64,000 nt of DNA, taken from assembly GCF_049942825.1 (NCBI RefSeq), contig NZ_CP187970.1, positions 3,844,001 to 3,908,000 on the forward strand, read 5' to 3'. The DNA comes from Paenibacillus_G sp049942825. GTDB lineage: Bacteria > Bacillota > Bacilli > Paenibacillales > NBRC-103111. Made by a program: the position numbers and the translations under genes. The notes under the pieces were generated by a model. The model saw nothing but the letters and a program-made list of their open reading frames with translations, had not been told where the DNA came from and did not search any database. Positions within the stretch are counted from its first letter, which is position 1. Every line of letters starts with the position of its first letter. Positions 51,627 through 59,928 of the stretch are shown piece after piece.

Positions 51627-53942
51627 CTATTCCTTAAGCTGGCGGAAGGCGCTGGGCGACACGCCTCGCACCCGCTTGAAGGCTCTGCGGAACGAATGTG
51701 TACTGTTGTAGCCCACTTGTACGGCGATCTCGTCGATCGTCAGGCGGTTCTCCAGCAGCAGCTCCGCCGCTTTGTTCATCCTGACGAGCTCGACGTACTC
51801 CGAAAGGTTCTCGCCGGTATGCTCCTTGAACAGCTGGGAGATGAATTTCTCCGGTCTGCCGATCCTTTCGGCTACGCGGTACAGCGTAAGGTCCTGATCG
51901 GAATACTGCTCATTGATGTAATCGATGACGGCCTTCACCGTAACGGCGTTCATATCCGATTTCTTCCGCACGACGTCGCTGCAAATACTCTCGACCAAGC
52001 CTTCGAACGTCCGTCTGATCTGCAGAACGCCTTCGGTCGGCTGGATTTGCGCAATGCGGTTCTTGATCTCCTCAGCCAGCACTTCGTTGTGCAAGATCTT
52101 CTTCTCGGTCAGCTTGAGGAATGTACCCTTCAGTTCAATGATAAACTGCTGCGTCATCTCGTAGGACAGGTCCCGCTCCTCGAAGTTTCGCGTGAACAAT
52201 TGCGCAAGAATGCGCTGGCTCTCCCCGCATTCGCCGGCCTTCAGCGTATTGAGCAGACGCTGCTCGGAATCGAGCGGATAATAATACATGGCGGTTTCGC
52301 GTACCGCATCCTCGTACCGGGTCACCCCTTCCGCTCCGATATAGGTGCCGTAATCCAGCGCCTGTAGGGCTTCGTTGAAGGAACGGCTGACATCGGACAG
52401 CACCGTGTACTTCGCTCCCATGCCGATGTTGAAGGACAGCCGATACTGCCCGTAAGCCGTATCCTGCAGCTTCCCAAGCGGCGTCTCGTCAGGGTAAGCG
52501 TCATCTCCGTCCGTTTCGTCGTCCTGCATAAAGACCACGGCGATTTTGTCGGTGCCCCAGTCCGTAATCAGGATGTTCGCATAGGCTTCCTGGAGCATCT
52601 GCTTCAGGAGCAGACGCCATACACTCAGCTCTTGTACGATTTCCCCGCTTTGAAGGCCGCCGTAGCCGTTTATTTTCAAGATGCCGACATGCCCCTGACC
52701 ACCTATGACCTCGATACCGGTTTGGGAGGAGACCGCTTCGACTTCCCGGGCGGAGGAGAACTCACCGACAAGCAGCCGCTTGATGAATGCGTCCCGCAGC
52801 AGCGGAAGCTGCTCCTGAAGCTCCGTCTCCAGCCGTTTGCTGCTGGTGATCAGCTTAGAAATATTGCCCGCAAGAAAATCCAGGTCGTTCCTGGCCGATT
52901 CCTCACCTGAGCTGCCATATTCGCGAAATACCGTCAACAGCCGATGAATCGGTGCGCTGTGACGGTAAGCGAGAAGCAGACCGATAAGCAGTCCCGTAAT
53001 TGACGCGGCGCCTGTCAGGATGATAGTGACCCGTTTGATTCGGTTCGCTTTCTCCATGATCGCTTCTTCGGGAACGCCGGCGGTATAGAGCCATCCGTTG
53101 AGCTCCGACTTGATCGAGATCAGAAACTGCCCATCTTCGAACCGCATCGTGTCGCCGTCCGCACCGGTCGGAACGGACCCGAGTCTCGCAATCCCCTCTT
53201 CGTCAATCCCCTGGGAAATAAGGGTCCCCCCTTCCGGATCGGTAACCATCGCCCAGCCCCCGTATTGCTCCACGGTATTTTGAAACATGCTGCCCATCTT
53301 CTCTTCATCGATGATGACGGCAACCGTGGCTTGCGGATTGTTGAAGCTGTTAATGGGCAGAGACTGCAGGAAGGTGATCGCAGACGCGCTTTTCACCGAC
53401 GGACTGCCCTCATTTCGGGTATACGTGCGCAGCGGCATGATCTCGTTAAGGTGAGGCTTCTTCAGGATGGCGTCATTCCATTCCGCGAAGCTCATATTCT
53501 CCATCTGATTAAGCTCATAATAATGCTCCGGCCGGTAAAACAGCGTACTAGGCGTGATCACGACATTATAATTTTGTAAATATACGAAATAGTTCGCCAG
53601 GTAATCGTTCGTGCTGCTGTAATGGGTAAGGCTGCGCTGCATGCGCCCAAGTCCGACTACGTTATTGGCGTCCAGCGGTCTGGGATCGACGATCAGGCGG
53701 TTAAGATCCTGATTCATGGCGAGCTGCTTCGTAAACCCCTCTACCTCTTGAAGGCGCCGCTCCAGTATTTCCTTGCTAAGCCGCAAGGTCTTGGTGCTGT
53801 TCTCGATGGAGCTTGACTCCGCGACATCGATCGACGCCCGGTAAGAGGCATATCCTGCTATGTTCGGCAAGATAAGAATAATAAGATACGACACGAGAAA
53901 TTTACGGAAAACAGGCGAGAAGTTCGACCAGATTTGCTGCAT
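51627..53942 (-). CDS. Membrane-bound AraC family regulator (YesN/YesS-type)
   Basis: 771 residues. Helix 1 lies at about residues 13-33 (FLVSYLIILILPNIAGY), an extracellular sensing domain of about 250 residues follows, and helix 2 is at about 283-303 (TIILTGAASITGLLIGLLLAY). The cytoplasmic part ends in a double helix-turn-helix AraC domain (about 665-771; LTLYRVAERIGRPEKFISQLF and LTIDEIAVQVGYNSTHSFRRAF, in pieces). Such one-protein systems bind an extracellular sugar and switch on the adjacent transporter operon without a phosphorelay. It lies directly upstream of the two permeases, the binding lipoprotein and GH95 in the same direction. Confidence 0.85.
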   Translation of the reverse strand: MQQIWSNFSPVFRKFLVSYLIILILPNIAGYASYRASIDVAESSSIENSTKTLRLSKEILERRLQEVEGFTKQLAMNQDLNRLIVDPRPLDANNVVGLGRMQRSLTHYSSTNDYLANYFVYLQNYNVVITPSTLFYRPEHYYELNQMENMSFAEWNDAILKKPHLNEIMPLRTYTRNEGSPSVKSASAITFLQSLPINSFNNPQATVAVIIDEEKMGSMFQNTVEQYGGWAMVTDPEGGTLISQGIDEEGIARLGSVPTGADGDTMRFEDGQFLISIKSELNGWLYTAGVPEEAIMEKANRIKRVTIILTGAASITGLLIGLLLAYRHSAPIHRLLTVFREYGSSGEESARNDLDFLAGNISKLITSSKRLETELQEQLPLLRDAFIKRLLVGEFSSAREVEAVSSQTGIEVIGGQGHVGILKINGYGGLQSGEIVQELSVWRLLLKQMLQEAYANILITDWGTDKIAVVFMQDDETDGDDAYPDETPLGKLQDTAYGQYRLSFNIGMGAKYTVLSDVSRSFNEALQALDYGTYIGAEGVTRYEDAVRETAMYYYPLDSEQRLLNTLKAGECGESQRILAQLFTRNFEERDLSYEMTQQFIIELKGTFLKLTEKKILHNEVLAEEIKNRIAQIQPTEGVLQIRRTFEGLVESICSDVVRKKSDMNAVTVKAVIDYINEQYSDQDLTLYRVAERIGRPEKFISQLFKEHTGENLSEYVELVRMNKAAELLLENRLTIDEIAVQVGYNSTHSFRRAFKRVRGVSPSAFRQLKE

Positions 53943-54293
53943 AGGCCCCCCCTATGGAAACAAAGAAAGCGCTATCAAGCGGCAAGAGGGATCCCCGCTC
54001 CGCCTTTCCTCACGGAGAGTGGATTCCTCTGCGGCTCGATTACACATGATTATGAATACGATACCATTAGTGCGCCGCGAAAGACAATCCTCCCGCCCAA
54101 TAAAAAATCATATAAAACGACGAAATAGGACAGCACTTTCTCTGCCCCCAGATTTGCTTTAGATATCTTGTGTCATAACCCATAAAAATACGTGCCAATA
54201 GCCAATACTAGGCTTTTCTATCGAATAGCAGCTGGTTGAGAGATCCTAAGGCACCAAAAAATAAGTATTAGATTTTAACTTTTTTATCGCATT
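53943..54293. other. Gene-free stretch upstream of the AraC regulator
   Basis: No gene is supported. It contains the regulator's promoter zone and, at 54184-54252, the second copy of the repeat first seen at 42270-42326 (core TCGAATAGCAGC-GGTTGAGAG at 54221-54252). Confidence 0.6.
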
Positions 54294-54585
54294 CTACTTC
54301 AGGGAGACAAGATAGTCGGCAAGTTTATCGAAAGTACCCGCGTTCACAGGGCAACCTTTCAGTATTAAAACAGTTTTACCTTCGTCTTCTTCTAGCGTTA
54401 TGATATTCATAATTTCAAGAGGCTGATCGAGCGTGCATTTTTACGACTTCGAGGGTGACCCCCTTTGGTCCCCACCATTTCGCGAAATGCCCGAGCTCTG
54501 TCCATGCTTTGAATACGAGTTCGCGAGGGGCATTGAAGACACGCGTAAATGCAATTTCGAACGATGGATTCAGATTGTTATCCAT
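54294..54585 (-). pseudogene. SRPBCC (AHSA1-type) protein gene with internal deletions
   Basis: A good start (AAGGAGG, ATG at 54585) leads into a typical N-terminus, SFEIAFTRVFNAPRELVFKAW and GHFAKWWGPKGVTLEV, then the frame breaks after about 45 residues. The C-terminal part resumes in another frame as ITLEEDEGKTVLILKG and GTFDKLADYLVSLK. About 60 central residues of the lipid-binding START-like fold are missing, and a second short block before GTFDKLADYL is gone. The remnant cannot fold normally. Confidence 0.7.
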
Positions 54586-54619
54586 GAAATCCTCCTTGTT
54601 TTGGAAGGGAACTATTCCC

Positions 54620-54859
54620 CTACTTTTTCAAATACCCGATCACACTGTGGGGCGTGATGCCCATCTCCTGGCCGTCAGCAAACTTTATTTTACGAACGGC
54701 CTTATCATGCTCGATTTCCGTTACGTTTGTTCCTGTTATTATGGAAAGCTGGCTGGACTTCTCGAAGAGGACAACGGACTTGCCTGATTGGGCCAATTCA
54801 ATTGATGACACCAAACCCATAATACCTCCACCAATGATTGCTACATCAAACTGTTTCAT
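54620..54859 (-). pseudogene. FAD-dependent oxidoreductase, N-terminus joined to a later fragment
   Basis: The first 32 residues are a clear FAD-binding Rossmann start (KQFDVAIIGGGIMGLVSS, then SVVLFEKS). The next 35 residues (ITGTNVTEIEHDKAVRKIKFADGQEMG) belong to the distal part of a pyridine-nucleotide-disulfide oxidoreductase-like domain. Roughly a hundred or more residues between them are absent, and the end is frameshifted. It is a deletion relic adjacent to another one (54294-54585). Confidence 0.6.
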
Positions 54860-54983
54860 CCACACAGCTTCCTTCGCTGTTTATTCCTTCATAAACTAAG
54901 ATGGAGAATGTTGTGGATCTGTGACATGATTCATTAATCATATTTTTCTCGAAACACAAACAATGCCCTTCCGATTTCCTATT

Positions 54984-55070
54984 GGGAAGCTTTGGAACCG
55001 CCGTAAGCGGATCCGTATATACGGTGGGTGTGAGAGGACGGGGGCCAGGCGCCCCCTCCTACTCGATTCC
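54984..55070. mobile_element. Possible group II intron 3' fragment
   Basis: GGAAGCTTTGGAACCGCCGT, a stem CCGCCGT/TACGG, GGTGTGAGAGGACGGGGG and CCCCCTCCTACTCGATT follow one another. From memory this order matches the conserved RNA just downstream of the reverse-transcriptase frame in some bacterial group II introns. No reverse transcriptase is left nearby and domains V/VI are not evident. It lies directly behind the APS kinase gene. Confidence 0.4.
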
Positions 55071-55080
55071 GGTTTCTTGC

Positions 55081-55638
55081 CTAACCCGGCCGCCTGCTGG
55101 AGGAGGCCTTGTCACGGCTCGTTCCCTTATTCATTTCTAAGAAGTCCAAAATCTGGCGCACATTCGACTCCACGCTGTTCGTGTGGGTATGGATCGTGAT
55201 TTCCGGATGCACCGGCGGTTCATAGACATCAGAGATACCGGTAAATCCTGCGATCTCCCCTTTTCTCGCTTTGGCATATAAGCCTTTCACATCTCTGCGT
55301 ATACATTCCGTTAGTGGACAATGCACATACACTTCGACGTAGGACTCCAGCTCTGCTCGTGCATAGTTCCGCATTTCCAAATAGGGTGCAATCATAGAGA
55401 TGATCGTCGTCACCCCATTGCGGTTCAGCAGCTTGCTGATATAGACGGCGCGGCGAATATTTTCGAGCCGATCTTCTTTACCGAACCCGAGCTCTCGTCC
55501 TACCTCGCGCCTAAGCTCATCGCCGTCCAAGCATTCGACCCGAACGCCTCTTTCCTGAAGAGCCGCTGTCATAGCTATGGCCGTCGTTGTTTTACCGGAG
55601 CTTGGAAGCCCTGTTAACCATATTGCCGTCCCGACCAA
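55081..55638 (-). CDS. cysC: Adenylyl-sulfate (APS) kinase
   Basis: 185 residues. It phosphorylates adenosine 5'-phosphosulfate to PAPS, the activated sulfate donor. Visible motifs: P-loop GLPSSGKTT (about residues 10-18), LDGDELRREVGRELGF, EDRLENIRR, and the mobile-lid/active-site region KGLYAKARKGEIAGFTGISD. TTG start behind GGGGGAC. There is no sulfate adenylyltransferase, phosphosulfate reductase or transporter gene here. Instead it sits 15 bp behind the second radical SAM gene of an STM4011-like cassette, as its sixth gene. A role in that pathway (sulfation, or another kinase step) is inferred from this linkage only. Confidence 0.85.
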   Translation of the reverse strand: MVGTAIWLTGLPSSGKTTTAIAMTAALQERGVRVECLDGDELRREVGRELGFGKEDRLENIRRAVYISKLLNRNGVTTIISMIAPYLEMRNYARAELESYVEVYVHCPLTECIRRDVKGLYAKARKGEIAGFTGISDVYEPPVHPEITIHTHTNSVESNVRQILDFLEMNKGTSRDKASSSRRPG

Positions 55639-55653
55639 GGGCTCTGTCCCCCT

Positions 55654-56511
55654 TTACGATAGAATTGCGATCCTCTCAAGCAGGCGGTCTCCGTAAATAG
55701 GATCGAACGGCTGCCCCTCCATATGGATATAGCCTATATAACAATCACATTGCTTCATACGGCACGGGCTTTCTCTAGAGATTCCTTCCAGCCCCTCTTT
55801 ATACAAATTCCCGATCACCTGCCGATCCTTATAGCAGCGCTTGACGCGTCCGTCTCCTTGGACATAAAACACATTAAGCCCGGCCCGGCACGGCTTGCCC
55901 AAACTGTCATAATCCTTGGCATTCAATTCAAAATAGGGGTCCACACGGGTCAAGAACGCTGTATCTTCTGCGGAATAGTAATCTCGCTTATCTTTGTAGG
56001 CGTTCACCCATAGATACACATCTTCAGGTAATGCCTTCCTTAGGGAAGAAATGGAGTGGAACGCGCTCTTGACACCGACACAGCCTACACTGAACGGGAT
56101 GGATTGTTCGTAGAGCTTGGCGCATTGCCGTACAAACCGCTCTTCCTCCGTCTGCCCGGGATGGTAGGTTGCCCAGAATGCAGCCGTTACCGGATTCAAA
56201 TCGCTCGTCCAATCGAGCTTAGCGGATAAGTTGGTTTGGATTGCGACTTTATCCACGTGGTGCATATGCGACAGCTGAACCAAGGCTTCCCTGTACCAGC
56301 GATGCGTAAGTCCTTCACCATAAGGGTTAAAAAACACGGACAGCCGATGTCCGCTCCCCTCCTGATTCCTTATCCAGTCGACAAAGGTCCGCACCTGCAG
56401 CCGGTCCTTAGCCAATGTCTCTTGGCTGTCCGTGTTCTTGCTAAAAGGACAATACGGGCAGTCGTAATTGCATGAGCTTAAGCTCCCGCGGAAATAAATC
56501 GTCGCTTTCAT
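55654..56511 (-). CDS. Radical SAM protein, STM4011 family
   Basis: 285 residues. The iron-sulfur motif is CNYDCPYC (CxxxCxxC at about residues 14-21), followed by a compact radical SAM barrel. The C-terminal third has several more cysteines (CRAGLNVFYVQGDGRVKRCY, then CRMKQCDCYIGY), which suggests an auxiliary cluster of SPASM/twitch type, the arrangement used by peptide- and protein-modifying enzymes. I start at the ATG at 56511, which overlaps the stop of the preceding gene as ATGA; the longer frame to 56562 lies inside that gene. Order and gene partners match the STM4011-4015 set known from Salmonella, for which I know of no defined function. Confidence 0.78.
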   Translation of the reverse strand: MKATIYFRGSLSSCNYDCPYCPFSKNTDSQETLAKDRLQVRTFVDWIRNQEGSGHRLSVFFNPYGEGLTHRWYREALVQLSHMHHVDKVAIQTNLSAKLDWTSDLNPVTAAFWATYHPGQTEEERFVRQCAKLYEQSIPFSVGCVGVKSAFHSISSLRKALPEDVYLWVNAYKDKRDYYSAEDTAFLTRVDPYFELNAKDYDSLGKPCRAGLNVFYVQGDGRVKRCYKDRQVIGNLYKEGLEGISRESPCRMKQCDCYIGYIHMEGQPFDPIYGDRLLERIAILS

Positions 56512-57884
56512 GAGAGCACACAGCTTTCCATGCGGGCCCGGATATCCGGCGAGATGAACCAATCTCCGATGGCGTCGGAGTACATAAGCCCTTCTTCCGT
56601 CAGCCGCAGTACCTCATGCTCAACAGCAGCAAGCTCCGTATGCACGAGCAGATTCAACTCGGAGTAATCCACGAGAGCGGACGAGGCGAACCTCTCCGCA
56701 TAGCTGCTCAATGCCAAGCCTTCCGTATGAAGCAGTGCTTTCAGGATAAAGCGGCGCTGCTGGTCATCCTTGCTTAGCACAATGCCGTAATCTGCATGGG
56801 TGTAATCGGCTGCAGCCACATAGTCGGCAATGATGCTTGCTGTAGCGGCACGCCCTACGCTGTATCGTGAGGAATAATGGACCGATCTTGTGTAAGATCG
56901 TGCCCCACAGCCGAGTCCGATCATCCCTTCCTCCTGGCAGCCATATGGAAGCAGCGGTTTCTCCGAGCCCGCTTCGGCTTTGGCAAATCTCCGCATCGAG
57001 TACTGGGTATACCCGTGTGCAAGCAAGCTATCCCGCGCCGCGCGGTATAACCTTACCCTCTGATCCTCGCCGCTCTGCCTGATCTGCTCCGGTTTTACGA
57101 TCGTGTGCTCACGAGTGTACAGCGGATAAATAAAGATCTCCTGGGGCTCATAAGACAGCGCTTTATCCAGCGAATACATCCATGAATCAAGGGTTTGACC
57201 GGGAAGGCCATAAATCAAATCCAAATTAAGGATCGGAAATCGGTACTGCTTGAGCTGTTCCAGAGCTCTTTCGACTTCCTGCGGCTTCTGCGGACGATAG
57301 ATCGCTTCCGCTTCCGACTCGATGAAGCTTTGAATGCCCATGCTGACCCGATCCACCTGTCTGTTTTTTAAGATGGCCAGGCGTTCGGAGGTTACCGTCT
57401 CGGGAGATGTCTCTACCGAGATGGAAGCTTGAACGGGATCCACGCCAATCACATGTTGAGCAATATGAAACAACCGGTCAAGCTGGAGGGGTTCGAGCAA
57501 AGTCGGCGTTCCGCCTCCGATCGCAAATCGGGCAACCGGCTTATTCTGAAGGAACGGAGCCCATTGAGCAGCTTGTCTTTCCAAAGCATCCACATATTCG
57601 GCATGTACATCGGCTCTCTTGTCAGGTAATGTGAATAGGTTGCAAAAGCCGCAGCGAGCCCCGCAAAATGGGATATGCATATATAAAAAGAACGTATCTG
57701 CCAGCTCCTGGCTCCACAGATCGGAAAGCGGCAGCTTCGTCTCGAGTTCCCGATAGGAGGTTTTGTGCGGATAAGAGTACAGATAAGACCGGTAAGGGTC
57801 TAGTGTCAGGTTGTCCTTCCAGCTGCGCAGAGCCTCCGGGCTCCGGATGATGTCCAAATAATTCGAGTAGACCGTGTGGCTCAC
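56508..57884 (-). CDS. HemN-like radical SAM protein, STM4012 family
   Basis: 458 residues from a GTG at 57884 (GAGGAGG eight bases ahead; the longer frame to 58076 lies within the previous gene). It has the HemN/HemW organisation: HIPFCGARCGFCNLF with CxxxCxxC (about residues 72-79), AIGGGTPTLL, RVSMGIQSF, LIYGLPGQT, and a C-terminal winged-helix-like part. HemN relatives use one or two SAM molecules for decarboxylation or methyl transfer. Here the partner genes argue against a haem role. It overlaps the STM4011-type gene by four bases and starts 19 bp after the hydrolase gene. Confidence 0.8.
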   Translation of the reverse strand: MSHTVYSNYLDIIRSPEALRSWKDNLTLDPYRSYLYSYPHKTSYRELETKLPLSDLWSQELADTFFLYMHIPFCGARCGFCNLFTLPDKRADVHAEYVDALERQAAQWAPFLQNKPVARFAIGGGTPTLLEPLQLDRLFHIAQHVIGVDPVQASISVETSPETVTSERLAILKNRQVDRVSMGIQSFIESEAEAIYRPQKPQEVERALEQLKQYRFPILNLDLIYGLPGQTLDSWMYSLDKALSYEPQEIFIYPLYTREHTIVKPEQIRQSGEDQRVRLYRAARDSLLAHGYTQYSMRRFAKAEAGSEKPLLPYGCQEEGMIGLGCGARSYTRSVHYSSRYSVGRAATASIIADYVAAADYTHADYGIVLSKDDQQRRFILKALLHTEGLALSSYAERFASSALVDYSELNLLVHTELAAVEHEVLRLTEEGLMYSDAIGDWFISPDIRARMESCVLS

Positions 57885-57903
57885 TCTGGCTCCTCCTCTC
57901 ACC

Positions 57904-58689
57904 TTACAAAATAAATTCGCGATAAGGCACGTTCCACACGACCTCATGGGCAAGCCTGTGGCCGTTGTAGCCATCTTCCCCGAAGGCGGTGCCGTGATCC
58001 GAGAACGCCATGCAAAATACAGGCCGGTCCCGTTCTCTGAAGGCCTGAAATAATCGACCAAGCTCACCGTCAACATATCGGAGTGCCGCGCGCTGCGTCT
58101 CTACCGAATCTTTCTTCGCACCAGGCACAAAATAATGATTCGGCCCGTGAATCGCCGAAATATTCATAAACAGAAACAGACGCTCTGTCTTCTCATACTT
58201 GTGCAACAGCTTGATGGCATGGTTCACCTGATGCTCGGTTGAGCGCGGATTCGTAACCCCAAAGTTCATTCTCCAATAGCTTTCCTGGAAATAGCCGGGA
58301 AGCACTTTGGCCAGCGGAACTTTTTTCGTGAAAAAGATGACTCCGCCAATACAGATCGTACGGTAGCCCTCTACCTGCAATCCGGACACGATATCCGGTG
58401 TGTCAAATTGCCATGTATAGGGATGGACCTTGAATCCCGTATTCTTCGAATGAAACAATCGAACATGCTCTGACTTATCGGTCGTAGCCGGGGTTGGCAG
58501 AAATCCGCCGAAGAAAGCGTGATGCGCCGCATAAGTGAAGCTGCCCGGCGTGTGCCGCTTTTCCCAAGATCCGCTGCCGCACAGATTCGGGCAGTTGTCT
58601 TCCTCCATAACGGCGGCGTCATAGCGCAGCGTATCCAGTGTGATCATGAGAATATCATGACTGCCAACAATTTCATTCATGTTAAACAT
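57904..58689 (-). CDS. Sulfatase/alkaline-phosphatase-fold protein, STM4013 family
   Basis: 261 residues. The start ILMITLDTLRYDAAV has the metal-binding Asp (ITLDTLRYD) of the alkaline phosphatase superfamily. Further expected elements are the PGSFTYAAHHAFFGG segment, where the nucleophile Ser/Thr would lie, MNISAIHGP, and the metal-binding FSDHGTAFGEDGYNGHRLAHE. No signal peptide is visible, so it works in the cytosol, unlike most sulfatases. It would hydrolyse or transfer a phosphate or sulfate ester. It stands 19 bp from each neighbour in the cassette. AAGGGG precedes the ATG. Confidence 0.78.
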   Translation of the reverse strand: MFNMNEIVGSHDILMITLDTLRYDAAVMEEDNCPNLCGSGSWEKRHTPGSFTYAAHHAFFGGFLPTPATTDKSEHVRLFHSKNTGFKVHPYTWQFDTPDIVSGLQVEGYRTICIGGVIFFTKKVPLAKVLPGYFQESYWRMNFGVTNPRSTEHQVNHAIKLLHKYEKTERLFLFMNISAIHGPNHYFVPGAKKDSVETQRAALRYVDGELGRLFQAFRERDRPVFCMAFSDHGTAFGEDGYNGHRLAHEVVWNVPYREFIL

Positions 58690-58708
58690 GGTGGGGATCC
58701 CCTTCCAA

Positions 58709-59926
58709 TTAGATAGTCGAAGGGAGTGAAGCCATTCTCATTTCCCATTCATAGGGGTCATGTCCTTCATAATGACTATGATATAGCAAATCACCGAACG
58801 GATTGGCATCCAATACATAAGGCCGATAGGACTTGCTGCTCAATAATACATCGATGCCTGCAACGGTGGATTGCGGAAATGCCGCTAACGTCTGTTCGGC
58901 ACATTGCCGCACGGCAGCCTGAAGCTCGCCAGGCAGGCCTACCACATCCAAGCTGAGTCGGTCGCTGTCGAGATGCAGGTTCGTTATCGGTGTTCTGCTT
59001 GCCCTGGCAATACTGTGACAAGCCTTGCCTGCTACTACAAGCTGCCGAATATCGAAAGCGCGATCCCTATAAGACGCTTTCGGAATCCATTGTTCTACAT
59101 GAGCGCCATGTCCCAATAACCAGTTGATGATTTGGCGGATGACATGGCGTTCTGTATAGTTCACCAGCTTTTTGACGTTATAAAATAACGGAGGTCTGGT
59201 TTGATAGCTCTGCACACCGATCGTAGTCACAGCCGATTCTGCCCCTGTTGCGGGATTGACTTGGTAAGCCATGACTCCGCATGCGCCGGAACCCGATGCC
59301 AGCTTAATAAATAGACGGTGCATCCGCTTGTTTACCATAGCATCCCGCAGTGTATTGTAATCCGGAATGGCTTCCGGAGAAGCTAATCTTCTGGGCACCG
59401 GCAGTCCAGCGGATGATAAGATCCGGTGCGTGTACCGCTTATCGAACATCGCGGCTATATCCTCAGGAGCATTCATCCATCGCGGCCTATCCCACAGCTG
59501 CTGGGCCTCCCTGTCCAATCGAGACAACAGCCTGCAGTACCCGCGAAACCACTGGGACGGATGATACAGCTTGCCCTTGATTTCTTTCAAACCAAGGGTA
59601 TCCCTAACAGGGATAGGCTGAACAACGCTCTTGTTATACCACAGCCATCGCTCATCTATTGGGAGGCTTGCCGCATCAGGGGCGCCAAGTGCTATAAGCT
59701 CACGTTCCACATCAAAATGCTCCCCTGGCGCGTCGATCCGGAGCAACGGAGGTTCATCCATCGCTTTCCCCAGACCGTGTGCAATCGAATGCAAGGATGC
59801 TTTTCCCTGCAGCACATCGATGTAATTCAAAACAAGGGCCGGGGGTAACCCCAGCCGAGCTCTTGCCGCTTGCAGTCCAATCGTTCTTCTATTACCGGAG
59901 TTACCAATCACAATCATCGATTTCAT
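58709..59926 (-). CDS. ATP-grasp protein, STM4014 family
   Basis: 405 residues. The C-terminal two thirds has ATP-grasp features: the lysine strand RLFIKLASGSGACGVMAYQ (about residues 210-228), FDIRQLVVAGK, and the metal-binding end VLDANPFGDLLYH (about 378-390). ATP-grasp enzymes join a carboxylate to an amine or thiol through an acyl-phosphate. The N-terminal MKSMIVIGNSGNRRTIGLQ looks like a nucleotide-fold pre-domain. It starts 2 bp after the leucine-rich-repeat gene stop. Probable acceptor: a product or protein made by the same operon. Confidence 0.75.
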   Translation of the reverse strand: MKSMIVIGNSGNRRTIGLQAARARLGLPPALVLNYIDVLQGKASLHSIAHGLGKAMDEPPLLRIDAPGEHFDVERELIALGAPDAASLPIDERWLWYNKSVVQPIPVRDTLGLKEIKGKLYHPSQWFRGYCRLLSRLDREAQQLWDRPRWMNAPEDIAAMFDKRYTHRILSSAGLPVPRRLASPEAIPDYNTLRDAMVNKRMHRLFIKLASGSGACGVMAYQVNPATGAESAVTTIGVQSYQTRPPLFYNVKKLVNYTERHVIRQIINWLLGHGAHVEQWIPKASYRDRAFDIRQLVVAGKACHSIARASRTPITNLHLDSDRLSLDVVGLPGELQAAVRQCAEQTLAAFPQSTVAGIDVLLSSKSYRPYVLDANPFGDLLYHSHYEGHDPYEWEMRMASLPSTI

Positions 59927-59928
59927 TG

